Below are positions 56,829 through 64,000 of a stretch of DNA of 64,000 bases, piece after piece. Both the position numbers and the translations under genes were made by a program. This stretch comes from Pseudoxanthomonas sp. GM95 (lineage in GTDB: Bacteria > Pseudomonadota > Gammaproteobacteria > Xanthomonadales > Xanthomonadaceae). The notes beneath the pieces are model-generated. The model was not told the DNA's origin and did not search any database. It saw only the letters and a list, made by a program, of their open reading frames with translations. How positions within the stretch are numbered: the stretch's first letter is position 1; each line of letters starts with the position of its first letter. Where the stretch lies: contig NZ_FOAX01000001.1 of assembly GCF_900109775.1 (NCBI RefSeq), positions 186,001-250,000 of the forward strand. The letters are read 5' to 3'.

Positions 56829-56847
56829 TGCCGACTTTTTGCCGACT
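56829..56847. repeat. Tandem TGCCGACT repeat upstream of motC
   Basis: TGCCGACT occurs twice (56829-56836 and 56840-56847) separated by TTT, an 11-bp period. It lies about 72 nt upstream of the motC -24 element, a distance suited to an enhancer-binding activator such as FleQ. The rest of 56611-56915 is GC-rich with imperfect hairpins and no gene. Confidence 0.4.
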
Positions 56848-56915
56848 GTGACCGGTTGCTTCGAAGCGCCGCGCGCGGGCGGTGCAGCGGCGCGCTAGGC
56901 GCCGCCAGGGTGTCC

Positions 56916-57668
56916 TCAGTCTTCCTCGTCCTGCGGCTCGCGCTTCCACTCGGCCAGGCGCGCGCGCAGGCGGACCATGGCCTGGCCGTGGATCTGGCAG
57001 ACCCGCGATTCGCTGACCGACAGCACCGCGCCGATCTCGCGCAGGTTGAGTTCCTGTTCGTAGTACAGCGACAGCACCAGGCCTTCGCGCTCGGGCAGGC
57101 TGGCGATGGCCTCGGCCAGCGCACCGCGGAAGGCTTCGTCCTCGAACGCACGCGCCGGGGTGGCACGGTCGGCGGTGGCCAGCTGCGGCTCGCCGTCGTG
57201 TTCTTCCATGTGCGCGTCCAGGCTCGAGAGCTGGCCGCGAGCGGCGTCCTCGACCATCTGGTGGTACTCGTCCAGCGGGATCTCCAGCGCCGCGGCCACC
57301 TGCGCCGGCGTCGCCGCGCGGCCGGTGGACTGCTCGATCTGGCGCACCGCGGCGATCATCTGCCGGTAGTTGCGGTGGACCGAACGCGGGGTCCAGTCGC
57401 CGCGGCGCATCTCGTCGATCATCGCGCCACGGATGCGGATCGAGGCATAGGTCTCGAAGGTCGCGCCCTGGTCGGCCTGGTAGTTCCGGGCCGCGTCGAT
57501 CAGGCCCAGCATGCCGGCCTGGATCAGGTCGTCGATCTCGACGCTGGCCGGCAGGCGCGCGGCCAGGTGGTGGGCGATGCGGCGGACCAGTTCACCGTGT
57601 TTTTCGACGATGTCGCTGGCCGAGCCGTTCTGGTTGGCGCGGTAACTGCGCGTGGCGAGGGCGTTCAT
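56916..57668 (-). CDS. fliA: Flagellar sigma factor FliA (sigma-28)
   Basis: RNA polymerase sigma factor for late flagellar genes. The 250-residue product has region 2 ('LVRRIAHHLAARLPASVEID', 'DLIQAGMLGLIDAARNY', 'YASIRIRGAMIDEMRRGDW'), region 3 and region 4 with the helix-turn-helix 'LREIGAVLSVSESRVCQIH'. The length is typical. Its start overlaps the fleN stop by 4 nt, so it is the third gene of the flhF unit. Confidence 0.96.
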   Translation of the reverse strand: MNALATRSYRANQNGSASDIVEKHGELVRRIAHHLAARLPASVEIDDLIQAGMLGLIDAARNYQADQGATFETYASIRIRGAMIDEMRRGDWTPRSVHRNYRQMIAAVRQIEQSTGRAATPAQVAAALEIPLDEYHQMVEDAARGQLSSLDAHMEEHDGEPQLATADRATPARAFEDEAFRGALAEAIASLPEREGLVLSLYYEQELNLREIGAVLSVSESRVCQIHGQAMVRLRARLAEWKREPQDEED

Positions 57669-58519
57669 GGCGCACGGCTCCCGTGGGCGGCGGACTGGCC
57701 GACCATCCGTTCAAGAAAGAATTCCACGTGCCCGCGCGGGCCGGTGGGCAGCTGCCACTGGCGCGCGCGACGGGCGATGTCGCGGTAGGCGGTCGCCGAC
57801 GGCGCCGAGGGGAAGGCGTCGACGACGGCCTCCTGGCGCTGCACCGCACGGCGCAGCCACTCGTCGCGCGGGATCGCGCCCAGGTAGTTCAGGGTGATGT
57901 CCAGGAAGCGCGAGGTGACGCGCTCCAGCTTGGCGAACAGGGCCGGGCCTTCGGTCGCATCGGCGACCTGGTTGGCCAGCACGTGCACGCGGGTCAGGCC
58001 GCGATCGCGCCCGAGCACCTTGATCAGCGCGTAGGCGTCGGTCATCGAGGCGGGCTCGTCGCAGACCACCACCACCACGTCGTGCGCGGCCTGGCAGAAG
58101 GTCAGCACGCCATCGGCAATGCCGGCGGCGTTGTCGATCACCATCACGTCCAGCGGGATGTCCAGCTCGGAGAACGCGTGGACCAGGCCGACGTGCTCCT
58201 GCGGCGAAAGCTGGGCCATGTGCTGCTTGCCCGACGCGGCCGGCACCACCATCAGGCCGTTGGGACCTTCCAGCACGGTATCGGCCAGCGTGCACTTGCC
58301 GGCGAACACATCGGACAGGGTGAAGCGCGGGGACAGGCCCAGCATCACGTCGGCGTTGGCCAGCCCCAGGTCGGTATCCAGCAGCAGCGTGCGCTGGCCG
58401 GCGTTGACCATGGCCGCGGCCAGGTTGATCGAGGTGGTGGTCTTGCCGACGCCGCCCTTGCCACTGGCAACGGCGATGACGCGGGGCATCTGCATGGGGC
58501 CGGACTCAGGCGACGGCAT
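57665..58519 (-). CDS. fleN: Flagellar number regulator FleN (FlhG), MinD-like ATPase
   Basis: A 284-residue MinD-family ATPase that limits flagellar number and antagonises FleQ in polar flagellates. It has the deviant Walker A 'KGGVGKTT' at residues 21-28, 'LLLDTDLGLANADVMLGL' with the Walker B Asp, and 'VMVIDNAAGI'. The start at 58519 overlaps the flhF stop by 14 nt and has GAGG upstream; 58495 is an alternative. The flhF-fleN-fliA order is the standard one for polar flagella. Confidence 0.94.
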   Translation of the reverse strand: MPSPESGPMQMPRVIAVASGKGGVGKTTTSINLAAAMVNAGQRTLLLDTDLGLANADVMLGLSPRFTLSDVFAGKCTLADTVLEGPNGLMVVPAASGKQHMAQLSPQEHVGLVHAFSELDIPLDVMVIDNAAGIADGVLTFCQAAHDVVVVVCDEPASMTDAYALIKVLGRDRGLTRVHVLANQVADATEGPALFAKLERVTSRFLDITLNYLGAIPRDEWLRRAVQRQEAVVDAFPSAPSATAYRDIARRARQWQLPTGPRGHVEFFLERMVGQSAAHGSRAP

Positions 58520-60188
58520 GACGGGCCTCGATACCTTGGGTGGCGACGTCGCTGCTGTGGCGCGCGCTTTCCATCGCCAGGGCGATGCGTTCGGCGTCGG
58601 CCGCGTCGATGTCGCTGTCGATGCGCTGGCCATTGGTGGTGTAGGCGATCGGCACGCCGGCACGGGCGGTGACCGACAGCGCGCTGCCCAGGTAGCCGGT
58701 TTCGTCCAGCTTGGTCAGGACCAGGCCTTCCGGCTCGGCCGGGCGGTAGCGGCGGATGACTTCGCCCATGTCCTGCGGATTGCCGTTGGCCGGCAGCACC
58801 AGCAGGCTGCGGACCTTGCGGGTGGAGCGCAGCCACAGGATCTGGTTGAACAGGGCGCGGTCGGTCGGCGCGTAGCCGGTGGTATCGACCAGCACCAGCG
58901 GGTAGTCGGCCAGCTGCTCCAGGGCCAGCTGCAGGCCGCCGATGCCGCGGGCCTCGCACACGGTGATGCCCAGCTTGCGGCCGTAGGCCTGCAGCTGCTC
59001 GTGCGCGCCCGGGCGCTCGCAGTCGGTGGTGATCAGGGCCACGTCGCGGGCGCGGTGGCGGGCGGCGAAGCGCGCGGCCAGCTTGGCCGCGGTGGTGGTC
59101 TTGCCGGCGCCGGTCGGGCCGACCAGGGCGATGATGCCGCCCTCGTCGATCGGCTCGGCGGTGGTGACCGGCAGGCTGTGGGCCAGCTCGGCGACCATGG
59201 CGGTATTGATCTCCGACAGCGGCAGGGTCGGGTCGATGCGCAGGGCAACGGTCTGGGCCAGCTGCTGCTCGCAGCCGTAGCGGGTCAGCGCATCGAACGC
59301 GGCGGCACGCGCCGGCGAACCGCGCAGGCGCTCCAGCGAGAGCTGCTCCATCTGGGTTTCCATCAGGGCGCGCATGCGGGCCATTTCCTCGCGCATGGCG
59401 ACGATGGCTGGGTCCACTTCGGGCGTGGTGATCAGGGTCAGGGCCGGGCGCGCCGGGGCGACGGGCTGCTCCTCGATGGGCGCGAAGGCCGCTTCGACGC
59501 TGGCCGGGGCGACGGCCTCGATCACCGCGGCGGCGATCGGCGCGGCGACCTGGGCCTGGGCGGCCTGGGTCATGTTGAGGGTGACGGTGGCCTGGGCCTC
59601 GCTGGCAGCCAGGCGGGCGCGCAGGTTGGCGGCGAAATCGGGGACCTGGAACTCGGCGGCTTCGACCTGCGGGGCGCGAGCCTCGACCGTCGCGGTGGCG
59701 CGTGCCAGGGTCGGGGCCGGGGCGGGTGCCAGTTCGGCCAGGGTCTGCTCGTGGTGGTGGCCGAGGAGGCGGGCGCGGGCACGGGCCAGTAGCGAATCGG
59801 ACGCGGCGCTCTCGGCGCGGGTCTTGGTGAAGGCGGCGGCGAACGCGGCGGCCTGATCGGGCTGCGCGGCCAGGGCGGCCTGGACCGGCGCGGCGACCGG
59901 GGCCACGGCGACCGGCTGCGCCGGGATTCCGACGGCTGCCGAGATTCCGGCGTGGCCCTGGCCCTGGGCCAGCGCCGACAGGGCGGCCGGGGTCGAATCG
60001 CTCGGATCGGCGCCAGCTGCGCGCATGGCGCGGGCCAGGGCGGCTTCGTCGTATTCGGTGGCCGAGACCACTTCGATGCCACCGGCCACCGGCCGGCTGG
60101 ACAGGATCACCGCATCGGGACCTTGCGCGTCACGGATCATCCGCAGGGCGGTGCGCATGTCGCTGGCAACGAAACTCTTGATGTTCAT
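58506..60188 (-). CDS. flhF: Flagellar biosynthesis GTPase FlhF
   Basis: SRP-type GTPase that sets the polar position of the flagellum. The 560-residue product has a short N-terminal 'MNIKSFVASDMRTALRMIRD' segment, a long Ala-rich variable B region (about 90-250), an N domain and the G domain with G1 'GPTGAGKT' at 357-364, 'LITTDCERPGAHEQL', 'LVLVDTTGY' and G4 'TKLDETG'. The family Asp-Thr-Ala-Gly is Asp-Thr-Thr-Gly here, a mild variant. It has a sigma-54 type promoter upstream. Confidence 0.95.
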   Translation of the reverse strand: MNIKSFVASDMRTALRMIRDAQGPDAVILSSRPVAGGIEVVSATEYDEAALARAMRAAGADPSDSTPAALSALAQGQGHAGISAAVGIPAQPVAVAPVAAPVQAALAAQPDQAAAFAAAFTKTRAESAASDSLLARARARLLGHHHEQTLAELAPAPAPTLARATATVEARAPQVEAAEFQVPDFAANLRARLAASEAQATVTLNMTQAAQAQVAAPIAAAVIEAVAPASVEAAFAPIEEQPVAPARPALTLITTPEVDPAIVAMREEMARMRALMETQMEQLSLERLRGSPARAAAFDALTRYGCEQQLAQTVALRIDPTLPLSEINTAMVAELAHSLPVTTAEPIDEGGIIALVGPTGAGKTTTAAKLAARFAARHRARDVALITTDCERPGAHEQLQAYGRKLGITVCEARGIGGLQLALEQLADYPLVLVDTTGYAPTDRALFNQILWLRSTRKVRSLLVLPANGNPQDMGEVIRRYRPAEPEGLVLTKLDETGYLGSALSVTARAGVPIAYTTNGQRIDSDIDAADAERIALAMESARHSSDVATQGIEARHAVA

Positions 60189-60243
60189 CTGAGTGGACTC
60201 TTCTGCGCTGCCGGCCACCCGGCATCACGCTCGAAGACTTCCC

Positions 60244-60259
60244 TGCATGAGCTGTGCCG
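60244..60259 (-). promoter_or_regulatory. Sigma-54 (RpoN) promoter of flhF-fleN-fliA
   Basis: On the minus strand, CGGCACA-GCTC-ATGCA matches the -24/-12 pattern with GG-N10-GC spacing exact and two mismatches to the consensus. The start would be near 60232, 45 nt before the flhF ATG. FlhF operons are RpoN/FleQ controlled in xanthomonads. Confidence 0.6.
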
Positions 60260-60357
60260 CGGCGCGGGCGACGGCATTCGGGCGTGGGGTCAGGGTCGCG
60301 GAGGCGGGAGCGTGGAACTGCGCCGGGGGCCTCAGTGCGAGCAGGCGTGTTGCTTCT

Positions 60358-60392
60358 GCCCTCCCTTGCACGCGTAGCGTGCAGGGGAGGGC
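60358..60392. repeat. 16-bp palindrome between flhA and flhF
   Basis: GCCCTCCCTTGCACGC (60358-60373) and GCGTGCAGGGGAGGGC (60377-60392) pair with a single wobble around a GTA loop. Such CCCTCCC...GGGAGGG elements are common between genes in this bacterial group. It may also stop transcripts running from flhA. Confidence 0.65.
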
Positions 60393-60480
60393 CGGGGAGG
60401 GGTTGGCTTTTGACACGTGCCCGAAAAGCGGTGGAGCGAAGTGCTAAAGCGATCCCTCCCCCTCAGTCGCTAGAACGCGA

Positions 60481-60519
60481 CATCGAGCTCCCCTTCGCTT
60501 CGCGAAAGGGAGGGGGCCA
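60481..60519. repeat. Second CCCCTTCGC/GCGAAAGGG palindrome
   Basis: CCCTTCGC-TTC-GCGAAAGGG lies within a CTCCCC...GGGAGGGGG context, with one bulged A. It is related in style to the elements at 60358 and 5218. The flhA-flhF gap (60189-60580) holds only these repeats and the flhF promoter. Confidence 0.5.
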
Positions 60520-60580
60520 AAAGCGGGTTTGCGGCTAGCGGAGAATCTCGCGCCTCAAGTCGCAACCCCAACCCCAACCC

Positions 60581-62662
60581 TCAGCTCACCGAGCCGACCA
60601 GGCGCAGGCGCTTGTCCTCGGGGACTTCCGAATACGCCAGCACCGACAGCGAGGGCACGCTGTGGCGGACCAGGCGGGCGATCGAGGCGCGGACGTTGCC
60701 GGGGACCAGCAGCACGGCCGGCTCGCCCTTGCTTTCCTGCTGGGTGACGCACTGGCTCAGGTTCTGGTGGATGCGCTCGGCCAGGCCCGGTTCCAGCGCG
60801 GCGCCGGAGCCGTTGACCGAATCCTGCAGCACGCGTTCGAGCTGCGGGGCCAGGGTGTAGACGGGCAGTTCGTCGGACATGCCGTTGAGCTCCTGCACGA
60901 TGAACCGGCCCAGCGCCACGCGGACCGCGGCGGTCAGCTGCGCCGGGTCCTGGGTGTGGACGGCGTGCTCCATCAGGGTCTCGACGATCTGGCGGATCTG
61001 GCGCACCGGCACCTTGTCGGCCAGCAGCGACTGCAGCACCTTGGCCACCACCGACAGCGGCAGCAGCTTGGGCGTGAGGTCCTCGACCAGCTTGGCGTTG
61101 CCGCGGCCCAGGGTGGCCAGCAGCTGCTGCACTTCCTCCAGGCCCAGCAGCTCGGCGGCGCGCTCGCGGATCAGGTGCGACAGATGGGTGGCGACCACGG
61201 TGGCCGCATCGACCACGGTGTAGCCCAATGATTCGGCATGCGCGCGCTGGCTGGGCAGGATCCAGGTCGAGTCCAGGCCGAAGGCCGGGTCCTTGCCGGG
61301 GATGCCGTCCAGCGCGCCGAACACCCGGCCCGGGTCCAGCGCCAGTTCGCGATCGGGGTGGATGTCGCCGCCGGCCAGCGGCACGCCGTGGACCAGCACG
61401 CGGTACTGGCCCGGGGCCAGTTCCAGGTTGTCGCGCACGTGCACGGCGGGAATCAGGAAGCCCAGGTCCTGGGTCAGCTTGCGGCGCACGCCCTTCAGGC
61501 GCGCCAGCAGTTCACCGCCCTGGTTCTTGTCCACCAGCGCGATCAGCTTGTAGCCCACTTCCAGGGCCAGCGGCTCGACCGGGCGGATCTCGTCCCAGCT
61601 CAGCTCGGCGTTGGGTGCGGTCGCAGCGCTGGCGGTGGCCGCCGCAGCGGCTTCGGCCTGGGGCGCGGCCAGGTTGCGCTTGTGCAGCTTGAAGGCGGCA
61701 AAGCCCAGGATGCCGGCCAGCAGCAGGAACGGCACGTTCGGCATGCCCGGGATGATCCCGATCAGGCCCAGCAGCAGGGCGGCGACCGTCAGCGCGCGCT
61801 GGTGGCCGAACACCTGCTTGGACACCGTGGCGCCCATGTCCTGCTCGCCGGTGGAGCGGGTGACCAGCATGGCCACGGCGGTGGCGATCAGCAGCGCCGG
61901 CAGCTGGGCGACAAGGCCGTCGCCGATGGCCAGCAGGGTGTAGGTACGCAGCGCCTCGCCGAAGCTCATGTCGTGCTGGAGCACGCCGATCAGCAGGCCG
62001 CCGATGATGTTGATCGCCAGGATCAGGATGCCGGCGATGGCGTCGCCACGGACGAACTTGGACGCACCGTCCATCGAGCCGTAGAAGTCCGCTTCCTCGC
62101 GCACTTCCTGGCGGCGGGCCTTGGCTTCCTCACGGGTCAGCAGGCCGGCGTTGAGGTCGGCGTCGATCGCCATCTGCTTGCCGGGCAGGGCGTCGAGGAT
62201 GAAGCGCGCCGACACTTCCGAAATGCGCCCGGCGCCCTTGGTGACCACCACGAAGTTGACGATGGTCAGGATCGCGAAGACCACGATGCCGACGGCGAAG
62301 CTGCCGCCGATCACGAACTGGCCGAAGGATTCGATCACATGGCCGGCCGCGCCCGGGCCCTTGTGGCCGTGCAGCAGCACCACGCGGGTGGAAGCCACGT
62401 TCAGCGCCAGGCGCAGCAGGGTGACCATCAGCAGGACGCTGGGGAAGATCGAGAATTCCAGCGGCCGCTTCACGTACACGACCGCCAGCATCACCACCAG
62501 CGACAGCGCGATGTTGATGGTGAACAGGCCGTCCAGGACGATCGGCGCCAGCGGCACGATCACCATGGCCAACATCGCCACCACCACCAGCGGGGCCGCC
62601 GCGCCGCTCTTGACTGCGCCCATCACGCCATTGACGGAGATCCGTCCCGGTTGTGCGCTCAC
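60581..62662 (-). CDS. flhA: Flagellar type III export protein FlhA
   Basis: Export-gate component and proton channel of the flagellar secretion system. The 693-residue product has about eight membrane helices in the first 330 residues, the FHIPEP family signature with 'RISEVSARFILDALPGKQM' and 'AIDADLNAGLLTREEA', and a cytoplasmic C-terminal domain that docks chaperone-substrate complexes ('PVRQIRQIVETLMEHA'). The length is normal. It overlaps flhB by 4 nt. Confidence 0.97.
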   Translation of the reverse strand: MSAQPGRISVNGVMGAVKSGAAAPLVVVAMLAMVIVPLAPIVLDGLFTINIALSLVVMLAVVYVKRPLEFSIFPSVLLMVTLLRLALNVASTRVVLLHGHKGPGAAGHVIESFGQFVIGGSFAVGIVVFAILTIVNFVVVTKGAGRISEVSARFILDALPGKQMAIDADLNAGLLTREEAKARRQEVREEADFYGSMDGASKFVRGDAIAGILILAINIIGGLLIGVLQHDMSFGEALRTYTLLAIGDGLVAQLPALLIATAVAMLVTRSTGEQDMGATVSKQVFGHQRALTVAALLLGLIGIIPGMPNVPFLLLAGILGFAAFKLHKRNLAAPQAEAAAAATASAATAPNAELSWDEIRPVEPLALEVGYKLIALVDKNQGGELLARLKGVRRKLTQDLGFLIPAVHVRDNLELAPGQYRVLVHGVPLAGGDIHPDRELALDPGRVFGALDGIPGKDPAFGLDSTWILPSQRAHAESLGYTVVDAATVVATHLSHLIRERAAELLGLEEVQQLLATLGRGNAKLVEDLTPKLLPLSVVAKVLQSLLADKVPVRQIRQIVETLMEHAVHTQDPAQLTAAVRVALGRFIVQELNGMSDELPVYTLAPQLERVLQDSVNGSGAALEPGLAERIHQNLSQCVTQQESKGEPAVLLVPGNVRASIARLVRHSVPSLSVLAYSEVPEDKRLRLVGSVS

Positions 62663-63822
62663 GGCGACGACTCCTTGGCGCCGTGCGGATCGTAGTCGAC
62701 CGCGCCCTCGGGGCCGGCGTCGATGCTCGCCAGCGACGGCATCGGGCCACGGCCGGGCGCCCAGGCGCGCAGCTGGTAGACGTAAGAGAGCACTTGAGCA
62801 ACGGCAGCGTAGAGCTTCACCGGGATTTCCTGATCGACCTGCGCCTGCCTGTACAAGGACCGTGCCAGCGGCGGCGCCTCGACCACGGCGATGCGGTGCT
62901 GCTCGGCCAGGTCGCGGATGGCCATGGCTATCTCGTCCACGCCCTTGGCCACCACCACCGGCGCGCGCATGCCGCCGTCGGCCTTATATTTCAGGGCCAC
63001 GGCGTAGTGGGTCGGGTTCATCAGGATCACATCGGCGGTGGGCACCGCTTCCATCATCCGGCGCCGCGACATCTGCATGGCCACCTGGCGCACGCGGGCC
63101 TTCATTTCCGGGTTGCCCTCGGCTTCCTTGTGCTCGTCGCGGATCTCCTGCTTGGTCATCTTCAGCTTGGAGCGGTACTGGAAGTGCTGCCACGGCACGT
63201 CGATCAGGGCCAGCGCGCCCAGCGCGCCGACCATCGCCAGCAGCGTAGTCATGGCCATCTGCACGCCGCCGGCGACCGACTGCTCCAGCGAGGCCTGCGG
63301 CATGCCCAGCAGGGCCTTGAAGGCGCGGTAGACCATCCAGGTGCCCACGCCGCCGATCAGCGCCACGCGCAGCAGCGAGCGAAGCACTTCGGCTAGGCTT
63401 TCCTTGCCCCACATGCGGGCGATGCCGGACATCGGGTTGAGCCGGCTGAAATCCGGCTGCAGCGACTGCCCGGCAAAGCGTAGGCTGCCCATGATGGCCG
63501 GCGAGATCAGGCAGGCGGCCAGCGCGGCGAAGATCATCGGCAGCATCGGCACCACCAGCGAGCCGAGCAGGCCGGCCGCGTGCGGCAGCAGCCGGTCGGG
63601 CGCATCCAGCAGGGCACGGTCGTAGTGCAGCGCACCCTGCATCCAGTCACGGCTGACCGCGCCGATGTGGCCGGCGCTGACCTTCAGCGCCAGCACCGCG
63701 CAGCCCAGCACCGCCACGTTGGCCAGCTCGCGCGAGCGCGGGACGTTGCCTTTCTCCCTGGCTTCGCGCAGGCGTTTTTCGGTTGGGGCCTCTGTGCGGT
63801 CTTCCTGGTCTTCGCTGCTCAT
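62659..63822 (-). CDS. flhB: Flagellar export switch protein FlhB
   Basis: Controls the switch from rod/hook to filament export. The 387-residue product starts with 'EDRTEAPTEKRLREAREKG', has four membrane helices, and the self-cleaving N269-P-T-H in the cytoplasmic domain ('LMNPTHYAVALKY'), the same position as in E. coli. An extra Asp/Glu/Pro-containing tail follows 'YVYQLRAW'. It follows fliR by 29 nt and overlaps flhA, giving fliR-flhB-flhA. Confidence 0.97.
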   Translation of the reverse strand: MSSEDQEDRTEAPTEKRLREAREKGNVPRSRELANVAVLGCAVLALKVSAGHIGAVSRDWMQGALHYDRALLDAPDRLLPHAAGLLGSLVVPMLPMIFAALAACLISPAIMGSLRFAGQSLQPDFSRLNPMSGIARMWGKESLAEVLRSLLRVALIGGVGTWMVYRAFKALLGMPQASLEQSVAGGVQMAMTTLLAMVGALGALALIDVPWQHFQYRSKLKMTKQEIRDEHKEAEGNPEMKARVRQVAMQMSRRRMMEAVPTADVILMNPTHYAVALKYKADGGMRAPVVVAKGVDEIAMAIRDLAEQHRIAVVEAPPLARSLYRQAQVDQEIPVKLYAAVAQVLSYVYQLRAWAPGRGPMPSLASIDAGPEGAVDYDPHGAKESSP

Positions 63823-63851
63823 CGTGGTCCGGTCCTGTCAGGCAGCCGTGT

Positions 63852-64000
63852 TCAGCCAGTGATCGCGCGGGCGGCGGCAAAGGCCTGGTCGAACAGCGAC
63901 TGCACCGGTGCCTGCAGCTGGCGTGCCAGCAGCATCAGCAGGACCAGGCCGACCAGCAGCGAGACCGGCAGGCCGATCTGCATGGGATTGAGCTGCTGGG
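63852..64000 (-). CDS. fliR: Flagellar export protein FliR, C-terminal end (partial)
   Basis: The last 48 codons of a gene that runs out of the window. The peptide has 'QLNPMQIGLPVSLLVGL', a typical FliR segment, then a membrane helix rich in Leu and Val, and ends 'AAARAITG'. FliR is part of the export gate with FliP and FliQ. Location directly before flhB supports the call. Confidence 0.85.
   Translation of the reverse strand, partial: QQLNPMQIGLPVSLLVGLVLLMLLARQLQAPVQSLFDQAFAAARAITG

Noticed and set aside
56611..56915. Sigma-28 promoter for motC
   Set aside because: I looked for GCCGATAA-type -10 elements on the minus strand and found none; a sigma-54 element fits much better.
61238..62695. 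Long plus-strand frame opposite flhA
   Set aside because: Antisense to flhA, His/Gln/Asp-rich and without domains.

Overview
The window reads as a chromosome segment of a high-G+C, flagellated gammaproteobacterium of the Xanthomonadaceae (Lysobacteraceae), closest in style to Pseudoxanthomonas, Stenotrophomonas or Luteimonas. The reasons are the gene orders ribH-nusB-thiL, lpxC-DUF721-M23 peptidase-secA and lptM-dapF-DUF484-xerC, a meso-DAP type MurE, a MotC/MotD second-type stator beside ParA, and 'TGTGGGAGC...GCTCCCACA' intergenic palindromes. No tRNA, rRNA, CRISPR array, transposase or prophage gene was seen.

Layout. 1-2019: 3' end of ribH, nusB, thiL and an unknown gene. 2044-6118: yraN and lpoA on the minus strand, rsmI divergent from them, the RNase P RNA, and an NRDE/TANGO2 protein. 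6119-22170: the complete division and cell wall (dcw) cluster mraZ-rsmH-ftsL-ftsI-murE-murF-mraY-ftsW-murG-murC-ddlB-ftsQ-ftsA-ftsZ. Its genes mostly overlap by 4 nt, and upstream lie a promoter, a five-repeat MraZ operator and a perfect DnaA box. 22433-27856: lpxC, a DUF721 gene, an M23 peptidase and secA, whose start codon overlaps the stop of a possible 31-codon leader ORF. 27942-33389: a lipocalin lipoprotein, a small membrane protein and two secreted S9 prolyl-oligopeptidase family enzymes. 33390-37490: a lower-G+C autotransporter adhesin with an extended signal peptide, preceded by a short ORF with a near-perfect Shine-Dalgarno. 37625-43945: a DUF454 protein, lptM-dapF-DUF484-xerC, two small unknowns, and hslVU behind a clear sigma-32 promoter. 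44152-50592: an unknown periplasmic protein, a nucleoside deaminase, a sugar permease, ubiE, a membrane diguanylate cyclase and an M1 aminopeptidase, with three REP-like palindromes between genes.

50765-64000 is a flagellar locus on the minus strand. In transcription order it holds fliR (partial), flhB, flhA, then flhF, fleN, fliA, then motC, motD, parA, a GGDEF-EAL protein, a soluble HisKA_3 kinase and an HDOD protein with a pseudo-receiver. flhF and motC each have a sigma-54 type -24/-12 element. No che genes lie between fliA and motC, where related flagellar loci usually carry them.

Most of the window is conserved housekeeping sequence. The points that may be new are regulatory or concern arrangement: the secA leader ORF, the autotransporter leader ORF, the DnaA box at the dcw promoter, and the signalling genes appended to the stator operon. 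Motif reading was done by eye. Family calls rest on recognised motifs, length and gene order, not on database searches.
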